Origin: JALORV01 sp963775635
Lineage (GTDB): Bacteria; Pseudomonadota; Gammaproteobacteria; Burkholderiales; Burkholderiaceae_F
Direction: 5' to 3'
DNA: 64,000 nt
NCBI GenBank assembly: GCA_963775635.1
Contig: CAVZJO010000015.1
Location: forward strand, 153,372-217,371
Below the pieces are notes generated by a model. It was not told the DNA's origin, ran no database searches, and saw only the letters and a program-made list of their open reading frames with translations. The translations under genes were made by a program, and so were the position numbers. Every line of letters begins with the position of its first letter. The stretch's first letter is position 1. This document shows, piece by piece, positions 17,880 to 26,811 of the stretch.

Positions 17880-18470
17880 ATGGAACTCGCTCGCTTGACG
17901 ACTGCGCGACTCGTGCTGGAGCCGATGGGTGGGGATCACGCGCCGCTGCTTGCTGACTTCTTCCAGCGCAACGAGTCTCACCTGCGGCCGTGGGATCCGC
18001 CGCGGCCGCGCGGAATTGCCGATGTCGAGTTCTGGGCGGCGGAGACACTGCGGGCCGAAGAAGACGCGCGCGCAGGCGCTGTCGTGCGCTGGGTGCTGCT
18101 GCCGCGGGACGCGCCGACCCGCATCGTCGGGCGGGTCAACTACACGCAGATCGTGCGCGGCCCATTCCAGTCCTGCATGCTGGGCTACGCGATCGACGCG
18201 GAGTACCAGGGCCGCGGACTGATGTTCGAAGCATTGGGGTGCTCGCTCGCGCACGTGTTCAACGTATTGGGGCTGCATCGGGTCCAGGCCAATCACCTGC
18301 CCGAGAATCACCGCAGCGCGCGGCTGCTGCAGCGGCTCGGTTTCCGAGTCGAGGGATTGGCGCACGAATACCTTTACATCGACGGTGCCTGGCGCGATCA
18401 CGTGCTGACCGCGCTGACCTCGCCGTCGTTCGACAACAGCGTCTTTCGCAGCTGGGGAGCCTCCGCGTAA
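17880..18470 (+). CDS. GNAT N-acetyltransferase (RimJ/RimL type)
   Basis: A 196-residue acetyltransferase resembling RimJ/RimL, which acetylate protein N termini or small substrates with acetyl-CoA. The acetyl-CoA loop is seen in YAIDAEYQGRGLMFEAL near residues 100-116, and NHLPENHRSARLLQRLGF follows. Its stop codon lies inside the left arm of an inverted repeat that bounds the next element, so its last residues (SWGASA) are encoded by repeat DNA. Confidence 0.87.
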   Translation: MELARLTTARLVLEPMGGDHAPLLADFFQRNESHLRPWDPPRPRGIADVEFWAAETLRAEEDARAGAVVRWVLLPRDAPTRIVGRVNYTQIVRGPFQSCMLGYAIDAEYQGRGLMFEALGCSLAHVFNVLGLHRVQANHLPENHRSARLLQRLGFRVEGLAHEYLYIDGAWRDHVLTALTSPSFDNSVFRSWGASA

Positions 18471-18796
18471 CCCATGATTCCCGCGGCGCGGTCTTGGCGG
18501 ATGAGCCGCGCGAAGCGTCCGACGAGACCATTGCTCGTAGCAAGGCGAGGAGGCGCGACAAAGCGGATCGCCCGCCAAGACCACGCCCCGGAGGGTTTGT
18601 GCGCCAAGCAGCGGCGAAGCCGCTGCGCGCACCAAGTGCCGTGTGCGGCGAGTGCGGCCGACCGGCCGCACTGGCCGCGCTCGCGGCGTTGCGCACCTCG
18701 TGCTTGAGCACCCGCCAAGCACCTTCGGCGCGCGCCTTGCGATCATCGGCATTGCGCACCAACGCGGGCATCAGCGGTTACGCGGAGGCTCCCCAG
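18452..18796. repeat. 345-bp hairpin-rich element bounded by 21-bp inverted repeats
   Basis: Positions 18452-18472 and 18776-18796 are perfect inverted copies. Inside are further perfect stems: 18490-18500 with 18572-18582 (11 bp), 18608-18615 with 18619-18626 (8 bp, 3-base loop) and 18651-18659 with 18664-18672 (9 bp, 4-base loop). It fills the gap between the convergent GNAT and acylphosphatase genes. No protein of it resembles a transposase. It could be a non-autonomous mobile repeat, a bidirectional terminator or a structured RNA. Confidence 0.65.
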
Positions 18797-18821
18797 GGCG
18801 CCGCGCGAAGGCGTCACGCGC

Positions 18822-19115
18822 TCATTCGGTCGGACGCGCCTCGAATTCGGCGCCGAGCGCATCGTCTTCCTCGGCGGCAGTGGCGGCGCGCTGCTCGATC
18901 GAGGTCACGATCGCGCCCTGCGGACCGTGGCGCGCCCACGCGCGCAGCAGGTCCACCTGCTCGGGCCGCCCGACCACAACAGCCTCGACGCGGCCGTCGC
19001 GACGGTTGCGCACCCAGCCCTGCAGGCCGAGCACCGCGGCCTGCTGGCACATCGCGGCGCGAAAGCCGACGCCCTGGACGCGTCCTGAGATCATCAGGTG
19101 CAGCGCCGCGATCAC
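18822..19115 (-). CDS. acyP: Acylphosphatase
   Basis: A 97-residue acylphosphatase, which hydrolyses carboxyl-phosphate bonds in acyl phosphates. The conserved motif GRVQGVGFR holds the phosphate-binding Arg, and GWVRNRRDGRVEAVVVG holds the catalytic Asn. Length is normal for the family. It overlaps the CaiB-type CoA-transferase gene by 4 bp (ATGA) and is translated after it. Confidence 0.92.
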   Translation of the reverse strand: MIAALHLMISGRVQGVGFRAAMCQQAAVLGLQGWVRNRRDGRVEAVVVGRPEQVDLLRAWARHGPQGAIVTSIEQRAATAAEEDDALGAEFEARPTE

Positions 19116-20335
19116 AGGACCCCGGCGGCGCGCAGTTCGGCAATCCGGTCCGCGCCATAGTGCAGCTGCTCACGCAGCACCTCGTCGGTGTGCTCGCCGA
19201 GCAGCGGCGGCGCGCGCTTGTATACCGCGGGCGTGGCGGAGAACCGGATCGGGCTGGCCACCAGCGGCACGCGGTGAGCCAGCGGATGCGGCAGATCCAC
19301 GCGCAGTCCACGGCCCGCCACCTGAGGGTCCGCGAGCGCATGCGCGATGTCGTTGATCGGTCCGCACGGCACCGTTGCGGCTTCGAGCGCCTCGACCCAG
19401 TCGCTCACGCTGCGTTCGCGCAGAATGGCCTCGAGCAACGGCACAAGTATCGTGCGATGGCGGACACGATCGGCGTTGCGGGCGAAGCGGGGATCGCGCG
19501 CCAGTTCCGGCCGGCCGGCGACCTCGCAGAAGCGGACGAACTGGGTGTCGTTGCCGACGGCAACGATCAGGTGCCCATCGGCGGCAGAGAACACCTGATA
19601 GGGCACGATGTTCTGATGCGCGTTTCCCGCGCGTCCGGGCGCACGCCCGGTTGTCAGGTAGTTCATGTTCATGTTGGCGAGCATTGCGACCATCACGTCG
19701 TACAGCGCGAGGTCGATGTGCTGCCCGGTCCCGGTCCGCTCGCGGTGCGCCACGGCCGCGAGGATCGCAACGCCGGCATACATCCCGGTCATCAGGTCGC
19801 TGACGGCAACCCCGGCTTTCTGTGGTCCACCGCCCGGCAGGTCGTCGCGTTCGCCGGTGATCGACATGAAGCCGCCGCTGCCCTGGATGATGAAGTCGTA
19901 GCCGGCGCGGTCGCGATGCGGCCCGGTTTGGCCGAAGCCGGTGATCGAGCAGTAGATGAGCCGCGGGTTGGCAGCCGCCAGCGTGGCGTAGTCGAGCCGA
20001 TAGCGCGCGAGCTGGTCGACCTTGTAGTTCTCGACCAGGATGTCGGACTGCGCGGCCAGCTTCTGCACGATCTCGCTGCCCGCCGGCTTCGAAAGATCCA
20101 CTGTGATCGATCGCTTGTTGCGATTGGCGGCCAGATAGTAGGCGGCCTCCGAGGTATCGCGACCGTCAGCATCGCGCAGGTATGGCGGCCCCCAAGCGCG
20201 CGTGTCGTCGCCGCTGCCCGGGCGTTCGACCTTGATCACATCGGCGCCGAGGTCCGCCAGCAACTGCGTGCACCACGGCCCCGCCAGCACGCGGGTTAGA
20301 TCGAGCACGCGAAGATGGCCGAGGGCGGTCGTCAT
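19112..20335 (-). CDS. CaiB/BaiF family (family III) CoA-transferase
   Basis: A 407-residue family III CoA-transferase. The N terminus (LRVLDLTRVLAGPWCTQLLA) and LGADVIKVERP are typical, and the catalytic Asp that forms the acyl anhydride is in GVAVSDLMTGMYAG near residue 180. These enzymes pass CoA between acids such as carnitine, formate/oxalate or succinate; the substrate is not fixed by sequence. It is translationally coupled to acylphosphatase and divergent from the DUF4442 gene. Confidence 0.88.
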   Translation of the reverse strand: MTTALGHLRVLDLTRVLAGPWCTQLLADLGADVIKVERPGSGDDTRAWGPPYLRDADGRDTSEAAYYLAANRNKRSITVDLSKPAGSEIVQKLAAQSDILVENYKVDQLARYRLDYATLAAANPRLIYCSITGFGQTGPHRDRAGYDFIIQGSGGFMSITGERDDLPGGGPQKAGVAVSDLMTGMYAGVAILAAVAHRERTGTGQHIDLALYDVMVAMLANMNMNYLTTGRAPGRAGNAHQNIVPYQVFSAADGHLIVAVGNDTQFVRFCEVAGRPELARDPRFARNADRVRHRTILVPLLEAILRERSVSDWVEALEAATVPCGPINDIAHALADPQVAGRGLRVDLPHPLAHRVPLVASPIRFSATPAVYKRAPPLLGEHTDEVLREQLHYGADRIAELRAAGVL

Positions 20336-20396
20336 GGCGCGCGAGGTTAGCAGCCAGCCGCGCGCCCGGCGTACGCCCGCCCTTAGACTCCGCCCG

Positions 20397-20861
20397 ATGC
20401 CACGCAGGACTTCGCCACGACTTTTGCGGCTCGGGATGAATCTCTGGCCGCCCTATCTCGGCGCCGGCATCCGGGTCGAGCACATCGCGCACGACTACCG
20501 TTCTGCCACCGTCTCGCTGCGGCGACGCTGGTACAACGGCAATTACTTCGGCTCGCATTTCGGTGGTTCGCTGTATGCGATGACCGATCCGTTCTATGCG
20601 CTAATGGTGCTGCACAACCTGCCTCCGGGTTACCGGGTATGGGACAAGGCAGCGGCCGTCGAATACCTGGCGCCGGCGCGCGGCCGCGTCTGGGCGCGCT
20701 TCGAACTGCGCGATGAAGACGTGCAGCAGATCCTGCGGATGACCGAGAGCGGCGACAAGCACCTGCATCTGTTCGTGGTCGATGTGCGCGATGAAGAGGG
20801 CATGACGGTCGCCAAGGTCGAGAAGATCGTCTACGTGCGCCGGACGAGGGCGGAAGAGTGA
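20397..20861 (+). CDS. DUF4442 hotdog-fold thioesterase-like protein
   Basis: A 154-residue DUF4442 protein, a hotdog-fold family related to acyl-CoA thioesterases. The NYFGSHFGGSLYAMTDPFYA region is the most characteristic part. The ATG at 20397 lies 61 bp from the divergent CoA-transferase start. Its stop overlaps the GTG start of the phosphodiesterase (GTGA), so the two are coupled. Function is inferred only at the fold level. Confidence 0.8.
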   Translation: MPRRTSPRLLRLGMNLWPPYLGAGIRVEHIAHDYRSATVSLRRRWYNGNYFGSHFGGSLYAMTDPFYALMVLHNLPPGYRVWDKAAAVEYLAPARGRVWARFELRDEDVQQILRMTESGDKHLHLFVVDVRDEEGMTVAKVEKIVYVRRTRAEE

Positions 20862-21643
20862 GTCATTTCGCGCGTTGGCCGTGGCCGCGGGTGCTGGCGC
20901 ATCGCGGCGCCGGATCGCTTGCGCCTGAAAACACGCTGGCCGCACTGCGGGTCGGTGTCGAATACGGCTTCCGCGCCGTCGAGTTCGATGCGATGGCCCC
21001 GCTCGACGACGTACCGGTGCTGATGCACGATGCCACGCTGAAGCGCACGACCGGCATGTCGGGGCGAGTGTCCGAGCGGGAGTCGGGCCAACTGGCGCAA
21101 CTCGACGCGGGTCGCTGGCATTCCGCGCAGTACGCGCGCGAGCCGGTGCCCCTGCTCGCCGATGCTCTGGCGTATTGCCGTGCGAATTCGGTGTGGAGCA
21201 ACGTCGAGATCAAGCCTGCGCCAGGGCACGAGACGCGCACCGGCGCTCTCGTCGCGCGCGTGGTCGCCAGCGGCTACGCGGATTGGCTGGTTGCCGGCGG
21301 CGACCAGGCAAGACGGGCCGATCCGCGGGTGCCGCTGCTCTCGTCGTTCTCGGAGGCAGCGCTCGAGGCGGCGCGCGCCGCCGCGCCCGACGTGCCGCGC
21401 GCGCTGATCGGCGACCGCGTGCCTGCGAACCTCGACGATCGAATGCTACGACTGGGCGCACTGTCCGTGCATACCGACCACCGGCGCCTGGATGCCGCGG
21501 GCGCACAGGCGGTGAAGCAGGCCGGCTACTGGCTCCTTTGCTACACGGTGAACGAGCCGGCGCGCGCGCGCGAACTCTTCGACTGGGGAGTCGATGCACT
21601 GTGCACCGACCGGATCGACCTGATCGGGCCTGCGTTCGAATGA
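20858..21643 (+). CDS. ugpQ: Glycerophosphodiester phosphodiesterase
   Basis: A 261-residue GDPD-family enzyme that cleaves glycerophosphodiesters to glycerol 3-phosphate and an alcohol. The catalytic start LAHRGAGSLAPENTLAA has the His and Glu-Asn pair; VEFDAMAPLDDVPVLMHD has further metal and catalytic residues. VNIEIK-type NVEIKPAPG follows near residue 115. It starts with GTG overlapping the upstream stop. No signal peptide, so cytoplasmic as for UgpQ. Confidence 0.9.
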   Translation: MSHFARWPWPRVLAHRGAGSLAPENTLAALRVGVEYGFRAVEFDAMAPLDDVPVLMHDATLKRTTGMSGRVSERESGQLAQLDAGRWHSAQYAREPVPLLADALAYCRANSVWSNVEIKPAPGHETRTGALVARVVASGYADWLVAGGDQARRADPRVPLLSSFSEAALEAARAAAPDVPRALIGDRVPANLDDRMLRLGALSVHTDHRRLDAAGAQAVKQAGYWLLCYTVNEPARARELFDWGVDALCTDRIDLIGPAFE

Positions 21644-21662
21644 CAAAGGCCGGCCGGCTTGG

Positions 21663-22286
21663 CTAGCGCGGAAGCTGAGTTTCGACGAACGACGGTCGCG
21701 CGGCGACCTTTTCGTAATGGCGCGCCAGGTTCGGGTAGTTCGAGCGCCAGTCGATCGATCCGAATCGGAAGTCGATGTACCCCAGCGCACAGCCGACGGC
21801 GATATCGGCCAGCGTGTATGCGTGGCCGTTGCACCACGGCTTGTCACCCAGGCCATTGCTCATCGCTGCGATTCCGGCGTTGACCTTGCTCATCTGCCGA
21901 TCGACCCAAGCGTTGCTCTGCTGATCGGGCGGGCGCTGCGTGCGCTCGAGCCGGGCCAGGATAGCTGCGTCGGCGACGCCGTCGCCGAGCGCTTCCCAGG
22001 TCCGCACCTCGGCGCGCTCGCGGCCCGACGGCGGAATCAGCTTCGCCACTGGCGTCATGCCGTCGAGGTATTCGACGATCACGCGCGAATCGAACAAGGC
22101 GCCGCCGTCTTCCATGATCAGGCACGGTACCTTGCCAAGCGGATTGGTTTCCAGAATGCGTGAATCGGGCGACCAGACGTCCTCGATCTCGAGGTGATAG
22201 TCGATGCGCTTCTCAGCCATCACGATGCGCACCTTGCGCACGTATGGGCTCGTCAGTGAACCCAGCAAACGGATGTTCTTGGTCAC
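21663..22286 (-). CDS. Glutathione S-transferase family protein
   Basis: A 207-residue GST with the thioredoxin-like N-terminal half (LLGSLTSPYVRKVRIVMAEK) and helical C-terminal half (LADIAVGCALGYIDFR). The motif NPLGKVPCLIMEDG marks the glutathione site. It is convergent with the phosphodiesterase gene (19 bp apart). The GTG at 22286 was chosen since it gives a normal family N terminus; the ATG 16 codons upstream would add an atypical lead. Confidence 0.85.
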   Translation of the reverse strand: MTKNIRLLGSLTSPYVRKVRIVMAEKRIDYHLEIEDVWSPDSRILETNPLGKVPCLIMEDGGALFDSRVIVEYLDGMTPVAKLIPPSGRERAEVRTWEALGDGVADAAILARLERTQRPPDQQSNAWVDRQMSKVNAGIAAMSNGLGDKPWCNGHAYTLADIAVGCALGYIDFRFGSIDWRSNYPNLARHYEKVAARPSFVETQLPR

Positions 22287-22421
22287 GCGAATGGCTCGGT
22301 CGGGGATCAGTCGCAGTATATCGGTGCGCCGCAAACCGCGGGCGTGGCTGCCTCGAGTGATGCTGCTTTGCTACACTGATTTCGCTCCAATCCAGACCTC
22401 TTCCGCGCCAGCGGAGCTCCC

Positions 22422-23789
22422 GTGTCGCTCGAACTCCTCTCCCTGACCGCCCTGTCGCCGCTCGATGGACGTTACGGCCGCCAGACGGCCGAACTGCGCG
22501 AGGTGTTCTCGGAATTCGCCTTCATGCGCGAGCGGCTGCGGGTCGAGGTCGAATGGCTCGTGAACCTGTCGATGCTCGGCCTGTCCGAACTGCCGCGCCT
22601 GCCGCGCGAGGCAGAGGCACGCCTGCGCCAGCTCGTGACCGACTTCAGCATCGAGGACTGCACCGAGATCAAGTCGATCGAGGCGGAGATCAACCACGAT
22701 GTCAAGGCCGTCGAGTATTTCATCCGGCGTCGCACCGAGGACGTTCCGGCACTGGCGCACGCTGCCGAGTTCATCCATTTTGCCTGCACGTCGGAAGACA
22801 TCAACAACGTCGCGCATGCGCTGATGCTCGAGCGCGGGCGCTTCGTGCTGCAGGGCCGGTTGCGCAGTGTCCACGCTCAGCTGCGCGAGTATGCGCATGG
22901 CTATGCGGAGCTGGCGATGCTGTCGCGCACTCATGGTCAGCCCGCCAGCCCGACCACGGTCGGCAAGGAGTTCGCCAACGTTGCGGTTCGGCTGGCAGCG
23001 GCGATCGATGCGATCGCGCGCGTTCCGCTGCTGGCGAAGATGAACGGCGCGGTCGGCAACTACAACGCGCACGTGGCAGCGTATCCGGCGATCGACTGGG
23101 AAAGCTTTGCGCGCAATGTCATTGTCGGACTGGGTCTTACGTTCAATCCGCACACCATTCAGATCGAACCTCACGATTACATGGCGGATCTGTTCGACGC
23201 GATCGCGCGCGCCAACACCGTCCTGATCGACCTGGATCGCGACGTCTGGGGGTACGTGGCGCTCGGGTATTTCCGCCAGAAGCTCAAGGCGGGCGAGGTC
23301 GGGTCGTCGACGATGCCGCACAAGGTCAACCCGATCGATTTCGAGAATTCGGAAGGCAACCTGGGCCTGGCCAACGCAGTGCTGCGGCATCTGGCGGAAA
23401 AGCTGCCGGTGTCGCGCTGGCAGCGCGATCTGACCGACTCGACCGTGCTGCGCAACCTCGGCGTGGCGTTCGGGTACTCGCTGGTCGGCGCCGACGCCTG
23501 CCTGCGCGGCCTGCGCAAGCTCGAAGTCAACCTCGAGCGGCTGCAGGCCGACCTCGACGCTGCGTGGGAAGTGCTGGCCGAACCGGTGCAGACCGTGATG
23601 CGGCGCTACGGTGTGCCGCACCCGTACGAGCAGCTGAAGGCCCTGACGCGCGGCAAGGGAATTTCACGCGAGGTGCTGCACGAGTTCGTCCGCTCGCTCG
23701 ACATTCCTGCCGAGGCACGCGACGCTCTGCTCGCGCTGACGCCTGCGACCTACGTGGGCAAGGCGGCCGAGCTGGCACGGCGCGCCTGA
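22422..23789 (+). CDS. purB: Adenylosuccinate lyase
   Basis: A 455-residue PurB, acting twice in purine synthesis (SAICAR to AICAR, and adenylosuccinate to AMP). The fumarase/aspartase signature SSTMPHKVNPIDFEN lies near residue 296, with TSEDINN and SRTHGQPASPTT upstream. The GTG start with MSLELLSLTALSPLDGRY agrees with the family N terminus. It is a single-gene unit convergent with dsbB. Confidence 0.96.
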   Translation: MSLELLSLTALSPLDGRYGRQTAELREVFSEFAFMRERLRVEVEWLVNLSMLGLSELPRLPREAEARLRQLVTDFSIEDCTEIKSIEAEINHDVKAVEYFIRRRTEDVPALAHAAEFIHFACTSEDINNVAHALMLERGRFVLQGRLRSVHAQLREYAHGYAELAMLSRTHGQPASPTTVGKEFANVAVRLAAAIDAIARVPLLAKMNGAVGNYNAHVAAYPAIDWESFARNVIVGLGLTFNPHTIQIEPHDYMADLFDAIARANTVLIDLDRDVWGYVALGYFRQKLKAGEVGSSTMPHKVNPIDFENSEGNLGLANAVLRHLAEKLPVSRWQRDLTDSTVLRNLGVAFGYSLVGADACLRGLRKLEVNLERLQADLDAAWEVLAEPVQTVMRRYGVPHPYEQLKALTRGKGISREVLHEFVRSLDIPAEARDALLALTPATYVGKAAELARRA

Positions 23790-23796
23790 TCGTTTC

Positions 23797-24342
23797 CTAG
23801 CGGCCGGGCAGCAGCAGATAGCCCGTCGGATCGTCCGGGCACGGACCTACTCCGCATTCGAGAACGAACGCCACCACGTTGGCCGCTGTCAGCGCTAAGA
23901 ACAGGGCGCACGCCGCGCGCTCAGCTCCATTCAGCCGAACGTTGGGCGCGGAGTCGGCAGCCCTGCCGCCGAGCAGCAGCATCGCGCCGACATAAAGGAC
24001 CAGCGCTCCGTAGCCGACGAACGCCCAGGTGTAGAAGTGGAAGCCGAATAAAGCCGAGCCGTAGCTGCCGGTGCCGGGCACTACGTGCAGCGCGATCTGT
24101 CGCAGCGACGCGGCGCCCGCGGCGACCGCAGTCAGCAGCACGAGGCCGTAGTGTGCGGGCGCGTGGCCGCTGCGCAGGTTGAGGATCAGCGCCGCGCCGG
24201 CGACGACGAACCCGACCCGCTGCAATGCGCACAACGGGCAGGGCAATTCGCCGAGAGCGAACTGGTAATAGAACGCAACGATAAGAACGCCGCAGACGCC
24301 GTACAGGGCTGCCGTGTCGAGGGCGCGACTCATCGGCGACAC
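23797..24342 (-). CDS. dsbB: Disulfide bond formation protein DsbB
   Basis: A 181-residue inner-membrane quinone reductase that re-oxidises DsbA. The first redox pair is in GELPCPLCALQRVG (CPLC) near residue 37, and the second is the C-terminal pair in LECGVGPCPDD. Four hydrophobic segments are visible. It starts 3 bp after the DUF5993 gene, with which it is probably co-transcribed. No dsbA gene is in the window. Confidence 0.9.
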   Translation of the reverse strand: MSPMSRALDTAALYGVCGVLIVAFYYQFALGELPCPLCALQRVGFVVAGAALILNLRSGHAPAHYGLVLLTAVAAGAASLRQIALHVVPGTGSYGSALFGFHFYTWAFVGYGALVLYVGAMLLLGGRAADSAPNVRLNGAERAACALFLALTAANVVAFVLECGVGPCPDDPTGYLLLPGR

Positions 24343-24345
24343 CAG

Positions 24346-24504
24346 TCAGAGCGAAATCCGCAGGCTGTCGGTTGCGTGGTAGATCAGCCACCAGACCTGC
24401 ACCGCGACCGTCGCCAGTCCAAGCGTTAGTGCCGCCTTGGCGCGACCGTAGCAGGCCAGCAGGGCTGCGATCAGGCCCATCACGAACGGAAGCACCATGA
24501 CCAT
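24346..24504 (-). CDS. DUF5993 small membrane protein
   Basis: A 52-residue protein with two hydrophobic segments (VMVLPFVMGLIAALLACYG and ALTLGLATVAVQVWWLIY) ending HATDSLRISL. This is the DUF5993 pattern, and such genes are often next to dsbB, as here. A second Met two codons in is an alternative start. Function is unknown; a role with DsbB in the membrane is only guilt by association. Confidence 0.78.
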   Translation of the reverse strand: MVMVLPFVMGLIAALLACYGRAKAALTLGLATVAVQVWWLIYHATDSLRISL

Positions 24505-24683
24505 CGCCGCTTCCTCGCATTCAGCACTTTGCCTAAGCCGCACGCCCGTCGATCGGACTGCGGCAGTCTTCAGGGAGTGTAGTGGAGCCGCGCCGGTGTT
24601 ATCCGCAATAATCGTCCTGATCTCGCGCCACCGTTTGCAGGCGAGAGGCGCCCCGATGTTTCGACAGACCTGATGAGGACTCA

Positions 24684-25130
24684 ATGAAGCGATTCACAGC
24701 GTCGATTGCGGTTGCGGTGGTGCTCGCAAGCCCGGCCCTGGCGCAATTCTCCAAGCCCGAACGCGCCGTCAAATACCGGCAGGCGGCGTTCACCGTCATG
24801 AACAATCACATGGGCCGCATTTCGCTGGCAGCGGAGGGCAAGATTCCGTACGACAAGGAGGCCGTCCTGCGCAGTGCCGAGATCGTCGAGGCGATGGCCA
24901 AGCTGCCTTACGAGGCATTCACTCCGGGCAGCGATCTGCTCGAGTCCAAGGCCAAGCCTGCGATCTGGAAGGAGCAGGAAAAGTTCAAGCAACTGGCCAC
25001 CGAAATGCAGGCCGAGACCGTCAAGCTGACGGCCGCTGCGAAGACGGGCAGCCTCGACAGCGTGCGCAGTGCGTTCCGCGCCACCGCGAATAGCTGCGAC
25101 GCCTGCCACGATCTCTATCGCGAGAAGTGA
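24684..25130 (+). CDS. Cytochrome c' (class II c-type cytochrome)
   Basis: A 148-residue exported haem protein. A signal peptide (MKRFTASIAVAVVLASPALA) is followed by a four-helix cytochrome c' domain with the haem site CDACHDLYRE close to the C terminus, as in class II cytochromes. These bind NO or buffer electrons in the periplasm. It is convergent with the cytochrome b561 gene (10 bp apart). Confidence 0.92.
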   Translation: MKRFTASIAVAVVLASPALAQFSKPERAVKYRQAAFTVMNNHMGRISLAAEGKIPYDKEAVLRSAEIVEAMAKLPYEAFTPGSDLLESKAKPAIWKEQEKFKQLATEMQAETVKLTAAAKTGSLDSVRSAFRATANSCDACHDLYREK

Positions 25131-25140
25131 TCTCGCTGCC

Positions 25141-25800
25141 TTACAGTTGTACGAGGTAGCCGACGAGCAGGCTGGCGAGCGCCAACAGCAGAGCCGCCCT
25201 GAGGCGGATAACGAGATCATCGGCAGCGGGATCGACGGCGATTTCGTGCCGGGTGCCAGTCAGCATCGCGAGCGCGGTCTCTTTCCCGCGCGCGACGCTG
25301 TAGCAGACGATCGCTGCCAGGTGCACTGTCACGAGTGCCAACAGCACCCAGCGGTTGACCGAGTGCAGCGATGACATCAGGCGCACGGTTCGTTCGGATA
25401 CGAAGATCGCCCAGGGTCCCTCGGTGAACTCCCCGTCCGAAGACAGCAGGCCGGTGATCACCTGCAGACCTGTCGCGAGCAACAACGCATAAACGGACAA
25501 CGCGCCCAGCGGATTGTGTCCGGCGGCTGGCGCAGGACTGCGCAGGTAAGTCCATGCGCGCGCGAGCGAAGGTCTGAAGCTCGCGAAGCGCGCGTAGCGG
25601 TCGCCCGCAAAACCCCACAGAAGCCGGAACGCGATCAGCGCGAAGATGAGGTAGCCGGAGCGGAAATGCCACTCGAGCCAGTCGCGATCGCCGAACTGTC
25701 CGCTGATCCAGGAGAACAACACCAGGACTGCCAGCGCCCAGTGAAACAGCCGCGTCGGCAGGTCCCAGATACGGACGGCGTGGAGCGGCTTCGGTGGCAC
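25141..25800 (-). CDS. Cytochrome b561 domain membrane protein
   Basis: A 219-residue di-haem membrane cytochrome of the b561 / Ni-Fe hydrogenase b-type family. VRIWDLPTRLFHW starts the first helix and carries a haem-ligand His; further His residues lie in WHFRSGYLIF, SSLHSVNRW and TVHLAAI. It should move electrons to a periplasmic c-type cytochrome, and the neighbouring cytochrome c' gene is a natural partner. The GTG start lies 1 bp from a repeat element. Confidence 0.85.
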   Translation of the reverse strand: MPPKPLHAVRIWDLPTRLFHWALAVLVLFSWISGQFGDRDWLEWHFRSGYLIFALIAFRLLWGFAGDRYARFASFRPSLARAWTYLRSPAPAAGHNPLGALSVYALLLATGLQVITGLLSSDGEFTEGPWAIFVSERTVRLMSSLHSVNRWVLLALVTVHLAAIVCYSVARGKETALAMLTGTRHEIAVDPAADDLVIRLRAALLLALASLLVGYLVQL

Positions 25801-25801
25801 C

Positions 25802-25856
25802 AGAACCTATCTCAGAATCCCCGGTGGTCGCGGCGGGGTCGCATGGGGTGGTTCTA
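25802..25856. repeat. Short copy of the AGAACCTATCTCA repeat, overlapping the secF stop
   Basis: Positions 25802-25850 match 32271-32319 at 47 of 49 bases, and the unit ends with GGTTCT, the inverse of its AGAACC start. The secF TAG lies within that end. It is a shortened version of the 273-bp element downstream of panC and lies between two genes on the same strand. Confidence 0.75.
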
Positions 25857-26789
25857 GGGCAGGACCTGCTGCTCCTCGTCCTTCTTGATCGGCTTGACCA
25901 GGTCCTCGCGCTTCACTCCCAGGTACATCGCGATGGCGGCGGCGACGAACACCGACGAGTAGATGCCGAAGATGATTCCGATCGTCAGCGCCAGCGCGAA
26001 GTAGTGCAGCGCCGGTCCGCCGAAGAAGTACATCGCGAGCGTCATCGCGAGCGTACAGCCGTGCGTGATGATCGTGCGCGAGATGGTTGCGGTGATCGCG
26101 CTGTCGATCACCTCGACCGTCGTCATCTTGCGGAACTTCTTGAAGTGCTCACGTACCCGGTCGAAGATGATCACCGACTCGTTGACCGAGTAGCCCAGCA
26201 CCGCGAGCACCGCCGCCAGCACCGGCAGAGAGAATTCCCAGCCGAATATCGAGAACATGCCGATCACCAGGATCACGTCGTGCAGGTTGGCGACGATCGC
26301 GGCGACCGAAAACTTCCACTCGAAGCGGAACGCCAGGTAGATCATGATGCCAATGACCACCAGCAGCAGCGCCAGCGCGCCGTCGTGCGCGAGCTCCTCG
26401 CCGACCGCCGGGCCGACGAACTCGACTCGCCTGAGCTCGACCGCGGGGTCCTGCGCCTTCAGCGTCTGCATCACGCGCTCGGCCTGCTGGCCGGACGTGG
26501 TGCCCTTTTGCAGAGGCAGGCGGATCAGGACGTCGCGCGAGGTCCCGAAGTTCTGCACCTGCGACTCACCGGCGCTGTGCTGCTCGATTGCGGCGCGCAC
26601 CTGCTCGAGATTGGCGGCCTGCGGGTAGCTCACCTCCATCACGGTGCCCCCGGTGAACTCGACCGACAGGTTGAGCCCGCGCGTGAGCAGGAAGGCGACC
26701 GCGATGCCGAACGAGATGAACGAGATCGCGTTCAGGATCAGCGAATAGCGCATGAAGGGAATCGTGCGCCGGATGCGGAAGAATTCCAT
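25854..26789 (-). CDS. secF: Protein translocase subunit SecF
   Basis: A 311-residue inner-membrane protein that works with SecD and YajC to pull proteins through SecYEG using the proton gradient. The signature LSVEFTGGTVMEV is near residue 40 and six hydrophobic segments are visible, with GYSVNESVIIFDRVRE between them. The ATG at 26789 follows secD by 22 bp. The C terminus ends in a charged tail (KPIKKDEEQQVLP). Confidence 0.96.
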   Translation of the reverse strand: MEFFRIRRTIPFMRYSLILNAISFISFGIAVAFLLTRGLNLSVEFTGGTVMEVSYPQAANLEQVRAAIEQHSAGESQVQNFGTSRDVLIRLPLQKGTTSGQQAERVMQTLKAQDPAVELRRVEFVGPAVGEELAHDGALALLLVVIGIMIYLAFRFEWKFSVAAIVANLHDVILVIGMFSIFGWEFSLPVLAAVLAVLGYSVNESVIIFDRVREHFKKFRKMTTVEVIDSAITATISRTIITHGCTLAMTLAMYFFGGPALHYFALALTIGIIFGIYSSVFVAAAIAMYLGVKREDLVKPIKKDEEQQVLP

Positions 26790-26811
26790 GTCGGTTCCTA
26801 GTCGGCGGCGC

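Noticed and set aside
17990..20299. A plus-strand open frame of 769 codons
   Set aside because: It runs antisense through the CoA-transferase and acylphosphatase genes and across the repeat. It has no domain and is an artefact of high third-position GC.
22371..23621. A minus-strand open frame of 416 codons
   Set aside because: It is antisense to purB, whose motifs are all present on the other strand.
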